A DNA stretch of 64,000 bases. Origin: Pedobacter sp. PAMC26386. Its GTDB lineage: Bacteria > Bacteroidota > Bacteroidia > Sphingobacteriales > Sphingobacteriaceae. The notes beneath the pieces are model-generated. The model was given only the letters and a program-made list of their open reading frames with translations. It ran no database searches and had not been told where the DNA came from. The stretch spans positions 1,240,001 to 1,304,000 of the forward strand of contig CP060294.1 in NCBI GenBank assembly GCA_014302835.1. Direction: 5' to 3'. A program made the position numbers and the translations under genes. Below are positions 1 through 9,100 of the stretch, piece after piece (position 1 is the first letter of the stretch; each line of letters starts with the position of its first letter).

Positions 1-1115
1 GATATTCTGGTCTTAAACAGGCCTTCCATTTGTGGAAGTGCTAGCTCTGTTAAAATACAAGCAATGATTAATGCGATAAGCGTTATTGTAAAAGTTTCTG
101 TTAAAAACTGTACAATTAATTGGTTGCGTTTGCTGCCCATAACTTTGCGGACACCAACTTCCTTAGAACGGTTAATGGATTGAGCCGTTGTCAGGTTTAT
201 AAAATTTATACAAGCAGTAATGATTAAAAACAAGCCAATAATTACCAATCCATAAATCTCTTTTTTAGTAATTGAGCTATCGGCGAAATTCCCATACCGT
301 TCGCTAAAATGGATGTCTTTTAAAGCTTGTAACGCATTAGTTTGATTGCCTTCAATCTTTTTATCCTGATAGTGTATTTTATTGAATTGTCTTAAGGGTT
401 CTTGTAAATCTGTAGCTAATAGGCCATTTTTCAGCAATACATAACATTCAATCTGCGATCCTACATTATCCCATAGCTTGTTATTTCTTCCATAGAAATT
501 CTGATAGCTGATGATGATTTTTAACGGCAGGCTGCTGTTTTCTGGCAGATCTTTAAAAACAGCGGTAATTTTCAGGTTCATTTTACTGCCAAACCTTATG
601 CTTTTTCCTATCGCATTTTCAGTATTTCCAAAAAATCTTTTTGCCATTGTTTCAGACAGAGCGACTGTATTGGGCTCTGATAAAGCAGTAGAAGGTTTGC
701 CTGCAAGCCAGCTCAGATCAAAAATCTCAAAGAAATCTGGCTCTGCAAAATATGCGGCCTCTCTTGTTTTTATCCTGTTATTACCATCTTTATCTTTGAC
801 CTGAATAATACCGTAATCTTTTACAATGTTTGCTGCCTTTTCTATTCCTGCTAACTCATTTCTGGCAGCGGCAGCAAAAGGAACTGGTACACCCTGAGAA
901 TAATCTTCGAAACTACTATATTTCCAATCCGTGGTAAACCTGTAAATTCTGTTTTGATTTTTGTAACCCTCATCGAAACTCAATTGATAACGAACAAAAA
1001 CGAATATGAGAATACAACTTGCCATCGCGATAGAAAGGCCCATTATATTGATGAGTGTGTAACCTTTGTTTTTCCAAAGATTTCTCCATGCAATCTTTAA
1101 ATTCAGTTTGAACAT
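1..1115 (-). CDS. MacB/FtsX-type ABC transporter permease, N-terminal part (runs off window)
   Basis: The minus-strand reading frame opens with ATG at 1115 (MFKLNLKIAWRNLWKNKG) and is open to base 1, so the C-terminus lies outside the window. The N-terminus has the short cytoplasmic helix and first membrane span typical of MacB-like permeases. A large extracytoplasmic domain follows, then a second hydrophobic segment and a cytoplasmic coupling stretch (SKEVGVRKVMGSKR) of the kind that contacts the ATPase. By family it would be one subunit of a mechanotransmission exporter for peptides or antibiotics. Its own ATPase is not next to it here. The family call is firm; the substrate is unknown. Confidence 0.85.
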   Translation of the reverse strand, partial: MFKLNLKIAWRNLWKNKGYTLINIMGLSIAMASCILIFVFVRYQLSFDEGYKNQNRIYRFTTDWKYSSFEDYSQGVPVPFAAAARNELAGIEKAANIVKDYGIIQVKDKDGNNRIKTREAAYFAEPDFFEIFDLSWLAGKPSTALSEPNTVALSETMAKRFFGNTENAIGKSIRFGSKMNLKITAVFKDLPENSSLPLKIIISYQNFYGRNNKLWDNVGSQIECYVLLKNGLLATDLQEPLRQFNKIHYQDKKIEGNQTNALQALKDIHFSERYGNFADSSITKKEIYGLVIIGLFLIITACINFINLTTAQSINRSKEVGVRKVMGSKRNQLIVQFLTETFTITLIALIIACILTELALPQMEGLFKTRI

Positions 1116-1298
1116 CTCTTGTATTTCTTTACGATTAGCTATAAATCCTATTTAAGATTAGCTAATGGTATGCCAACTGTAAATTAAGAAATAACAAAGC
1201 TTAAATCACTATTTGAAGAATATAAAAGATTTTAACTGTCCGCTGATGAACATAAAGCGATCGAAAACGAACAGCTAAATTCGAGCTAATCAGGATAT

Positions 1299-2879
1299 TT
1301 ATAAATGCCTTGACTGATAGTTTCTGACAGTCAAGCTAATGAGCATTAGGAACACATTGATTCCTAATAGTAAACCCGCATAAACCAACTGATTATCATG
1401 ATGTACACTACCCAAATAATCAGTTATTGATAATTTGTTTAAGGCAGCATAGGTAAGTAAAAAGAATATGATTTCATATAATTTCTGACCGCCCGTTATA
1501 ATTCCTAAGCATACTGCCAATAAAATAAGGAGGATTGAGCCATTTAGTACATTGACAACTGAATATAGATCTCCTTGTAATGCATAGCGTAAAATTACCG
1601 GGAACGCAAGTGCTGCAGCTAATAAGACACCAGATAAAATCTGGGCAGGAAGTATTCTAAACAACGGTCTATAAGAAGCGTAAGTAAAATAATGAAGTCT
1701 GTTGGTCTTCTCTTTTGTCGTTAAATCTGACCAGCGTGTTACTTGCAGAAACAATAAAACCGGAAGCAAATAGGCATGTGCTATATTTAAAGGGATAAAT
1801 AACATAGTCAGCCATAACCCACTATTTACAAGCCATAACCATTTGTTGCCTTTTCTGATAAGCAAGAGTAATTCTGTTTTTACAAATGGAAAAATACTGT
1901 AATCGATTACCAATGGTGGCATTGACACTCTATTTATCCCTGAAGGAAGAAGAACGCCTAATCCATCAGATAGTGGAGTGTCCACCACTCTTTTCTTCTT
2001 TTTAGAGATAGTCTGTTTAAAATCAAACCGGTGAAAAAAGAAAGAAGAAAAGTAAACAAGTCCAAAACTCATACAGATCAGCAACAGGCGGCTAATCAGG
2101 AATGGCAATTGCCAGTTAATTCCGTTATAAACAAAAACCTGATATGCTTTATGACTATTGAAAATAAAACCAAACGATATATCTTTCACATTGGCCTGAA
2201 ATTGTGAATTGATAGCACTGGTGATACTTTTTGTTATAGTTTTTAGACCAAAGGGGTCAATTAACGTAACCAGACCATGAGTATCCTGTTTATTGAGAAT
2301 AGCCATAGTTGCACCAAAAAGGAAAAAATAAGCAATGAATTGTAAGATGTTTTTTTTGCCCAAAAAGACCTCAGCCACCACAGCAAGAGCTGAAACTAAA
2401 AACATCGCCGGAACCGCAAATATCAGATAAGGCAGAATAAAGTTCATCACAATGAAGGGATAACCCGTTCCGCGTACAAAGAACATAACTATACTGACGA
2501 TAAAGGTGCAGCATACAATAGTTAGCAGGACTAAAAAGTTACTTACCTGTTTGCTTAAAAGGTAGCTGAAATTACTAATAGGGGTGGAAGCGATGATTAA
2601 ACCAACTTCAGTATCTATATCCTTTTTAATACCATTATTCACTAATAGAAAACCATAAATTGAAAGCATAATAGTAGTCATTATAGCTGAAACATAACCT
2701 ACCCAGGCAGAGTTATAAGCACCTTTAAACCCTGTGACATTTAACGTTTTATAACTGGCAGTATTTAGCGGCACAAATAAATAAGCTATATAAACCGTCA
2801 AGGCTAAAGTGATCAGAAAAGAATAACTACGCGTGCGTTGCAGATAATCGGCTTTGATAATATTGTAAATGTATTTCAC
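1299..2879 (-). CDS. ABC-2-type transporter permease
   Basis: A 526-residue polytopic membrane protein with roughly twelve hydrophobic segments and a soluble stretch in the middle (about residues 285-330, with the basic run SKKKKR). It begins with a juxtamembrane sequence (IIKADYLQRTRSYSF) typical of ABC-2 permeases. Its start is 3 nt downstream of the ATPase gene at 2883-3755, so the two are almost certainly cotranscribed and form one exporter. The duplicated arrangement of about six spans per half fits a fused pair of permease domains. The substrate cannot be read from the sequence. Confidence 0.8.
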   Translation of the reverse strand: MKYIYNIIKADYLQRTRSYSFLITLALTVYIAYLFVPLNTASYKTLNVTGFKGAYNSAWVGYVSAIMTTIMLSIYGFLLVNNGIKKDIDTEVGLIIASTPISNFSYLLSKQVSNFLVLLTIVCCTFIVSIVMFFVRGTGYPFIVMNFILPYLIFAVPAMFLVSALAVVAEVFLGKKNILQFIAYFFLFGATMAILNKQDTHGLVTLIDPFGLKTITKSITSAINSQFQANVKDISFGFIFNSHKAYQVFVYNGINWQLPFLISRLLLICMSFGLVYFSSFFFHRFDFKQTISKKKKRVVDTPLSDGLGVLLPSGINRVSMPPLVIDYSIFPFVKTELLLLIRKGNKWLWLVNSGLWLTMLFIPLNIAHAYLLPVLLFLQVTRWSDLTTKEKTNRLHYFTYASYRPLFRILPAQILSGVLLAAALAFPVILRYALQGDLYSVVNVLNGSILLILLAVCLGIITGGQKLYEIIFFLLTYAALNKLSITDYLGSVHHDNQLVYAGLLLGINVFLMLISLTVRNYQSRHL

Positions 2880-2882
2880 AGG

Positions 2883-3755
2883 CTAGGCTTTGCTTTGAGT
2901 TAAGAATAAATAAGCATCCTCTAAACCTGCTTTGACAGGGGCGGAGGATGGAGCAATGTCTTGATGATGACTAATATAGCGTACACGGATTTGCTCATTT
3001 TGTCTGCCGGTATCAATCACATGGTATTTGTTTTTAAACATGGCTAAATCCTGAACATTCAGCAATACCTCAAATATTCTGTTTTCTGCGTGTTTCATGA
3101 TATCCTGCTGGCTGCCCTTAGTGATCAGACTACCATTCTGCATCACCGCTACTTCATCTGCAATTGTTTCAATATCAGTTACAATATGTGAGGAAAGTAT
3201 AATGATACAATCGTCTGCAAGATCCGTGATGAGCTGACGAAATCTTACCCGTTCTTCAGGATCAAGCCCAACTGTGGGCTCGTCAAAGATTAATACCTTA
3301 GGATCATTTAGCAAAGCCTGGGCTATACCAATTCGTTGTTTCATCCCGCCTGAATAAGTGCCAATGGGCCTTTTTGCATCCGCAGTAAGATTTACTCCAT
3401 CAAGCAGCATATCGATGCGCTGATTCAATCCTTTACCACCAACACCTTTCATCGCGGCAATATATTTCAGGAATTCGTAAGCATTTAGGTTCGGGTAAAC
3501 CCCAAAATCCTGAGGCAGATAACCTAAGACCTTTCTGATATGACCGGGATTCTTTACAATATCGATGCCATCCAGAATCAAAGTGCCTTGCGTGGGCTGA
3601 CTAATGGTGGCAATAATTTTCATGAGAGTTGATTTACCGGCACCATTAGGGCCAAGTAAGCCTAAGATTCCTTTTTCAAGTGTGATAGAGTAATCAGAAA
3701 GGCCGGTTTTATGTTTGTTGTATTTCTTAGTGAGATTTTTAATTTCCAGAGCCAT
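2883..3755 (-). CDS. ABC transporter ATP-binding protein
   Basis: A 290-residue nucleotide-binding subunit. Visible motifs are Walker A GPNGAGKST near residues 36-44, a Q-loop in LGYLPQDFG, the signature YSGGMKQR near 134, Walker B VLIFDEPTVGLDP near 154-166 and the switch histidine in LSSHIV. It has the CcmA/YadG-like layout that pairs with ABC-2 permeases. A C-terminal extension of about 70 residues follows the catalytic core. It is the first gene of a two-gene operon with the permease at 1299-2879. It would power export across the inner membrane. Confidence 0.93.
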   Translation of the reverse strand: MALEIKNLTKKYNKHKTGLSDYSITLEKGILGLLGPNGAGKSTLMKIIATISQPTQGTLILDGIDIVKNPGHIRKVLGYLPQDFGVYPNLNAYEFLKYIAAMKGVGGKGLNQRIDMLLDGVNLTADAKRPIGTYSGGMKQRIGIAQALLNDPKVLIFDEPTVGLDPEERVRFRQLITDLADDCIIILSSHIVTDIETIADEVAVMQNGSLITKGSQQDIMKHAENRIFEVLLNVQDLAMFKNKYHVIDTGRQNEQIRVRYISHHQDIAPSSAPVKAGLEDAYLFLTQSKA

Positions 3756-4153
3756 AAGCTAGTTTATATCATTAAGACATTGTGCCATTTATTAAGTTAC
3801 ATGTTCTGCGAAATAAAAGGCAAAGCTCCTATAGTTTTCTTAACAGTGACCAGTTTTTTAGCAGCTTTCAATCAAACTATTTCAAACGCTTGAAATGATA
3901 GAAAACTGGCATTTAGGCTGTTTTCGGAGATTTAGCTTAATCCATTTAGAATGTTGTTGTTTAATTTCAATTCCTAATCAATCTAAACCAAATATAATAT
4001 GATGAATTCCCTTCACTTCTCTCAGAGATGCCTGCATCTCTATGTATTACAAATTAATCGAGCCCTTCCTGTATAAGATAAGCTATAAATTAATGGTACT
4101 TCCAATCCCAGAAATTGGAGTAAACGAGCAAAATAACCAAATATTTAAAAATT
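3756..4153. other. Intergenic region upstream of the interrupted susC gene
   Basis: About 400 bases between the divergent ABC ATPase gene and susC. I see no convincing gene here: the short plus-strand frame at 3711-3893 overlaps the ATPase antisense and lacks coding character. The region is AT-rich and must hold promoters for both directions. I could not identify a clear Bacteroidota -33/-7 pair and do not assign one. Confidence 0.5.
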
Positions 4154-4451
4154 ATGGATAAACTTTACAGCTACTTTCTATGTATTTCACTGTGCTGTTT
4201 CCTTTCCCTTAATGCAATTGCACAACAAAAGGTAACGGGTACAGTAAGAGATATTAAGGGCTTACCCTTACCTGGTGTAAGCGTAAAAATCAAAGACACT
4301 AAAACAGGAACTTTCACGAACAGTAATGGTCAATACAGTATCTCTTCAGGTACAAATAACGGCACGCTGATTTTTAGTTATGTAGGTTTCCTCCCCAGAG
4401 AACTATCAATTAATGGCAAATCAAGTGTGAATGTAACTTTGGACGAAGATG
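4154..4451 (+). pseudogene. susC: SusC/RagA-type TonB-dependent receptor, 5' part (split by prophage)
   Basis: The first 99 codons of a SusC-like outer-membrane transporter: a signal peptide ending near SLNAIAQQ, then a carboxypeptidase-D-like regulatory domain (VTGTVRDIKGLPLPGVSV ... GTLIFSYVGF). Host sequence stops at G4451. The frame runs on 77 nt into phage DNA and ends at 4528, giving a chimeric tail with no family resemblance. The rest of the gene resumes at 38503, in the same frame. Joining the halves with one copy of the duplicated bases restores TLDEDAQGLNEVVVVGYG, the expected junction into the plug domain. As it stands this half can make only a short periplasmic fragment. Confidence 0.93.
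4447..4451 (+). repeat. Target-site duplication, left copy (AGATG)
   Basis: AGATG lies directly before the prophage end here and again directly after the other end (38498-38502). It is part of the susC codons E-D-A. Because one terminal base is ambiguous, the true duplication is either 5 bp (AGATG) or 4 bp (GATG). Mu-family transposition makes 5-bp duplications. Confidence 0.85.
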
Positions 4452-4517
4452 TAAAATCGAAAAAACTAATTGTACCAAATTTTCCAAAAAAAATCAAAAC
4501 AAAATGTACCATTTTTA
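4452..4517. repeat. Prophage R end with two transposase-site-like repeats
   Basis: The end begins TAAAATCGAA and holds two copies of a motif with the core WTGTACCAWW: AAAACTAATTGTACCAAAT at 4462-4480 and CAAAATGTACCATTTTT at 4500-4516. The same motif occurs inverted at the opposite end (38471-38488). By analogy with Mu attL/attR these are likely transposase binding sites. The outermost bases do not match Mu's TG...CA termini. Confidence 0.7.
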
Positions 4518-4549
4518 AAGGGGCTTAAAGCGATATTAAAAGCCCCTTT
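4517..4549. terminator. Hairpin between methylase gene and prophage R end
   Basis: Perfect 10-bp arms AAAGGGGCTT (4517-4526) and AAGCCCCTTT (4540-4549) with a 13-nt loop, directly after the methylase stop codon. The U-tract is weak on both strands, so termination efficiency is uncertain. It overlaps the phased TTAAA array described in the findings. Confidence 0.55.
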
Positions 4550-4555
4550 AAAACA

Positions 4556-5359
4556 TCAATCAATAGGATAATTAGCTGTTAATACTTCTATTTTCCGTTT
4601 TATATAACCACTTTTATTATTTATGCTAACTCCCTGCTCTAAGCTCCACATATTCCAGCCTTTTTCCTTTGCATACTTTTGCAACAAAGGAGATGGATAA
4701 GAGCTTAAAAGGAACTTTCCTTTGACCCCTGAAAGTGTTTTTAAAAGGTTTTCAAAGTCTTGCTCGCTATAACCATCATAATGACCGCAATCACTATTAA
4801 AATACGGAGGATCGCAATAAAAGAAGCTATCAGTTGTATCACGGCTCCTAATTACATAAAGCGCATCTGCGGCCTCTAACTGTACATTTTGAAGTCTGAT
4901 AGCATAATCTTCTGTAAACCGCTCCCTGTTGTTTATAATCTTCTTAGTGGTGGTATTCTTGCTTAAATCAAATCCAAATGAGCTATTAAGTTGTGCACTG
5001 AAGCTTTGAGAACTCAACACCCACACAGCCCATGCCCGTTTGATCTCACTAAACATATCTGGATGATTATATATTACTGAAGCTTTGCGATGCAGGTCAC
5101 GGCTATGTAAGCTTATTCTTATTTCTTTCTCAAGACCTACAAACTCATTTTGAACTGTTTTGTAAAAGTTTATGAGTTCACGATTTGTATCGTTTAATAC
5201 TTCCACCTGAGACGGTTGTTTGGCGAAAAATACAGCTGCACCTCCTAAGAAAGGCTCACAGTACAAAGTATGCACAGGTATAAGACTGATGATTTTAGTT
5301 GCTAACTTCTGTTTTCCACCATAGTAGCTAATTGGTGTTTTTAAATTCAATTTCCCCAT
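4556..5359 (-). CDS. D12-class DNA N6-adenine methyltransferase (Dam-like)
   Basis: A 267-residue enzyme of the D12/Dam family, which methylates adenine in duplex DNA using S-adenosylmethionine. It shows the N-terminal SAM-site motif YYGGKQ (residues 12-17), motif I-like EPFLGGAA (35-42) and the catalytic DPPY at 183-186. Length is typical for the family. It is the last gene of the late minus-strand block at the R end of the prophage, where phage Mu carries its modification gene mom. It therefore probably protects phage DNA from host restriction. No cognate nuclease is nearby. A large hairpin lies in its leader (5390-5476), 30 nt before the start codon. Confidence 0.92.
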   Translation of the reverse strand: MGKLNLKTPISYYGGKQKLATKIISLIPVHTLYCEPFLGGAAVFFAKQPSQVEVLNDTNRELINFYKTVQNEFVGLEKEIRISLHSRDLHRKASVIYNHPDMFSEIKRAWAVWVLSSQSFSAQLNSSFGFDLSKNTTTKKIINNRERFTEDYAIRLQNVQLEAADALYVIRSRDTTDSFFYCDPPYFNSDCGHYDGYSEQDFENLLKTLSGVKGKFLLSSYPSPLLQKYAKEKGWNMWSLEQGVSINNKSGYIKRKIEVLTANYPID

Positions 5360-5389
5360 GTTTTCTATATTTTATTGTTAATTTTGATG

Positions 5390-5476
5390 ACCACAAAACA
5401 AAAAATGCATATTACATCTCCTTATGGCTTACGCCTCCGGTATGATGCTTTGTGCATTTCTTTTTTGTTTTGTGGT
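5390..5476 (-). promoter_or_regulatory. Long imperfect hairpin in the leader of the methylase gene
   Basis: The left arm, 5390-5409, begins ACCACAAAACAAAAAA. The right arm, 5453-5476, is its reverse complement with a 4-nt bulge: 16 matched pairs, the bulge, then TGCA/TGCA. The loop is about 43 nt and contains a small GGC-TTAC-GCC hairpin. It sits between the 92-residue gene and the methylase start, so it may attenuate or terminate late transcription, or control translation of the methylase. Confidence 0.55.
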
Positions 5477-5511
5477 AAATTCAGGAAAGGGCTGGGGGCG
5501 TTCTTTTAACG

Positions 5512-5790
5512 TTAATTGGCAGGCGGTGCATGTTCCACAACGATTGCTGAAAATTCATCCATTACCGCAACAACAACAGTATTGTCATAGTCCGAACGGT
5601 TGAAAATTGTTTGTAATTGCTGATTAGCATCCTTTTTAATCATTAAAGTAGATTGCTGATTCTTAACTCCATTGACGGTAATTGACGGCAGTAATGTACC
5701 GTTTTCAGTTTCATACTCAAATTTTAAATCCCATCCATTTACTACCATTTCATCGTAGTATTTGGTTCGTTTGTTTGTGTTAGTTCTCAT
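5512..5790 (-). CDS. Small phage protein of unknown function (92 aa)
   Basis: A 92-residue soluble protein I do not recognise. No signal peptide, membrane span or enzymatic motif is visible; the predicted character is mixed beta/alpha, with a Y-D-E-M-V-V-N-G-W-D stretch near the start. Its ATG overlaps the end of the preceding gene (5780-6115) by 11 nt, which supports translational coupling and a real gene. It lies downstream of the tail hub, where tail-fibre accessory proteins often occur. That placement is the only hint of a role. Confidence 0.6.
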   Translation of the reverse strand: MRTNTNKRTKYYDEMVVNGWDLKFEYETENGTLLPSITVNGVKNQQSTLMIKKDANQQLQTIFNRSDYDNTVVVAVMDEFSAIVVEHAPPAN

Positions 5791-6115
5791 TGTTTGTTTC
5801 CTCTTTAGTTGTTTTAAATTGTTGTAATAATGTGTTTAAATAAGTCATTAATGGGATGTGTGCAAATGGCCTGTAGTAAGGCTCTGCATCAACAATCTGC
5901 ATTATAGTTGATAATTCAATCTGGGTTAACTCTACATCATTTCCAGAATGAATTAAGCGTGCCGCATCATGTAGTTCAATTGAAGGTGCTGCAATGAATA
6001 CCTGATTGCCTATCTGCTTACAAAAATCTTCCACCCGGCACATAGTTCCATTTAAGTCCTCAATCTGTACCTTGTTAAGATTGAAGACTACTTTTTTATT
6101 TTCTTGTTTTTCCAT
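5780..6115 (-). CDS. Phage protein of unknown function (111 aa), downstream of tail hub
   Basis: A 111-residue acidic protein with no recognised domain. It starts at ATG 6115, about 11 nt after the tail hub stop, and overlaps the next gene by 11 nt, so all three are one transcription unit. The C-terminal half (ELTQIELSTIMQIV ... LNTLLQQF) looks helical. It could be a tail accessory or assembly factor because of its position, but the sequence alone does not show that. Confidence 0.6.
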   Translation of the reverse strand: MEKQENKKVVFNLNKVQIEDLNGTMCRVEDFCKQIGNQVFIAAPSIELHDAARLIHSGNDVELTQIELSTIMQIVDAEPYYRPFAHIPLMTYLNTLLQQFKTTKEETNNEN

Positions 6116-6126
6116 ATTTATTAAAT

Positions 6127-9100
6127 CTATCTGGGGTTATATTGACAATATCCGTTTGAATTTGCCCAGGTCTGACCATTGTTATTTACATCGTTCATTG
6201 CTAAAGTATTTGCAGCAGCTTTTGTTGCAGCGAAGTAGGTATTAGCTGGAACTGAATAGGTTTCGTAACTTCCTACATCTTCCCAGCTACCACATTGCTT
6301 TTGATAAGTCCCGCTTTGTACATCATTGCCATACAATCCATTATTATTGGTGACAGACTCTAAATGTGGCCTTGTATCATCTAAAACCAGTACATATTTG
6401 CCCCATGCAGAATTATAAAAAGCTTTGACATACCCCTTTAAAGGCCCCGTTGATTCATTAACATCCCATACGTCATTTAAATACACCCGGCCATTACCTA
6501 TCTCTAAAGCGATATTCTCATCGCTGTCTCTCGCTTCAAGCCTCATCGCAATATTTCTACGCCTGAAAGAAGGGTCAGGCGGCGCACTTCCATACGTGTT
6601 ACGGATATTGTTTTTGACAACAACCGTATGGTTGTCTGAGCTTCCAGCAGACCCCGGATAGTAACCTAAACCGAAAGACATTTCACGTGTTTGGCTCATG
6701 GCAAAGCTACTGCCAGCTGTCGACCCACATTTTCGCATCAAAAGGTATGAAGGATTAAAAACTACACTCTCACTATTTGCTGTCCACGTATTTTCACTAC
6801 CTGCCGCTAGTCCACTTTGATTAATTCTTAAAGAACCAATATTACCTTCAGCAGCAACGATTTTACCGCTTATCTCTGCATTCTTAGCAATCACCTTTCC
6901 ATTGTCCCGGACTTGGAAATTTGCAGTATATCGATTTTCAAAAGTTCCACCTGCCCATATTCTAACACTGTCCGCTGCCTGATCTGTTACACCTGTAAGT
7001 CCTGCGTTTGCTTGTGCCAAGGTTCCAACCCTCAAAGTATTTGTCGAAATCAAGCCGCCCTCAATGACAGTGAAATTATCTGTGATATCTCCGGTATCTT
7101 CAGGCGCAGGTGTCCAATCCGAAGGTTTATTGCCAATCTCAATTTTTATATTTCTAATGAAAAATTCTTGACGCCAGCCTGTCCCATATATCACTACTGG
7201 AGTATTACCACTAAAACCGCGAGAATTAGTAATATAACTTACTCTATTCCATACAGGTGAATTGGGTACCGTAACCCTATTATCCACATCATTAAAACCT
7301 ATTGCCACGACCAGGTTGTCATAATAAGCTCCTTTAATATCAAAACTTATGCAGTAATCTGTATTTGCTAATATGGGAACTGATAATACGCTTCCTGAAT
7401 AAATTCCGTTACTTACACTATCAGAAATTACATGAACAGCAGGTTTCCCATCAATTGATACCATCGAGGTATTTCCACCGTTGCTGTGCCACCCAGTTAA
7501 GCCCTTTTTAAATGAACTATCTTTAAAAATATTCCTTCCACCAACTTTGATAGCATTGATTTTATTTTGGGCATCCACCGAAGCAGATGAAATTGCATTT
7601 ATCTGAGCTGTATTGGCATAAGATTGCGCCTGTGATGTTGTAGCACCACCACCATCTACCACTATTTGAGTGGCATTAATAACCCGAGCTTTTAACCTGT
7701 CAACTGTCCCTTGAGTAAAATTAAACTCAAGCCCCTGTAAATACTCTATGTTTGCGACATTAGCCCTTAGGTATGCTACATCAGCTTTAAAGGTCACAAT
7801 CGTGCCACGATCAATTACGGTAATTCCTTGAGCTGCGGCTATATCAATATCCCGGTATGCCATTGTTTTTAATTGACTTGTCAAGCTGCTATATGCGGCC
7901 TTAGCCTGATTTGCTAATGAATTGGCATCATCAATAGCAGCTTGTACATCTTCTGGTGCCGGCGTCCAATCTGTAGGTTTGTTACCCACTTCAATTTTCA
8001 TGTTTCTAATGAAAAATTCTTGACGCCAGCCTGTCCCATATATAACTACAGCAGTATTACCACTAAAACCGCGAGAATTAGTCACATAACTTACTCTATT
8101 CCATTCAGGTGAATTGGGTACCGTAACCCTATTATCAATATCATTAAGACCAATTGCTACGACCAAATTGTCATAATAACCACCTTTAATATCAAAACTT
8201 ATGCAATAGTCTGTATTTGCTAATATGGGAACTGATAATACAGTTGAGGAATAAATTCCGTTACTGATAGCATCAGAAACAACTCGAACCGCTGGCTTCC
8301 CATCGTAAGTTACTATTGTCGTATTTCCACCATTACTATTCCAACCACTTAAACCATTTTTAAATGTACTATCCTTGAACAAATTCCTTCCACCAACTTT
8401 CAGAGAGTTTAAAAGCTGATTAGTTAAGGCAGCAGCATTTGCCTGAGCTGCATTCGCTTTAGCCTGAGCATCGGCGGAAGCTTGGTAAATAGCATTTGCC
8501 TGAGCCGCATTTGATTTACTTGTAGCGGTGCTATCTGCATAAGATTGAGCCGCTGTTAAGGTAGCCTGGCTTTTACTGTCAGTATAGCCAGCTGCTGCCG
8601 TTTGCGCTGTATTTGCTTTGGCCTGAGCATCTGCCTGAGCTGTGCTGATTGCATTACTTTGTGCGGTATTTGCCTTAGCTTGTGAACCTGTAACGGTTTC
8701 AGCATTACCACCTGTTACGACAATCTTTCCTTTTATAAATGCCCTGTCAGCGTAAAGCCCATAACCATCTAACTGACCCAATTCAGGATCATTTATACCG
8801 GATAATTTGCCTAATCGCACTTTGGTTTTACTAGCTAAACTGTCGGAATTGATACCGTCCAATACATCTAAATAAGGTGCGCCAGTATCGCTGTTAGTCA
8901 AATAGATTAACCCCTGACGGCTTGTATCTGTTGTATTACCAAATTGAAAAACACTATCACCAGCAGCCGGAATACCTGCGCCAGTTTTTCCAGTTTTATC
9001 CAAATCAAAAATACCTGAACTAACTGCACGAACACGGGCAGTATAATACTTTAAGCGTTTACCATCCCATACCTGACAACGCACAATATCATTAATCCTG

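Noticed and set aside
4452..4528. The C-terminal 25 residues of the left susC fragment as a distinct protein end
   Set aside because: They are translated phage-end sequence (KKLIVPNFPKK...) and overlap the repeat motifs; no family resemblance.
4556..5359. Restriction-modification system around the Dam-like gene
   Set aside because: No endonuclease-like gene is adjacent. The two small genes upstream have no nuclease motif, and the R-end position fits a solitary protective methylase.
5390..5476. Invertible DNA segment (phase switch) bounded by inverted repeats
   Set aside because: The enclosed 43 bases contain no promoter or coding piece that inversion would usefully flip, and no invertase gene is present in the prophage.
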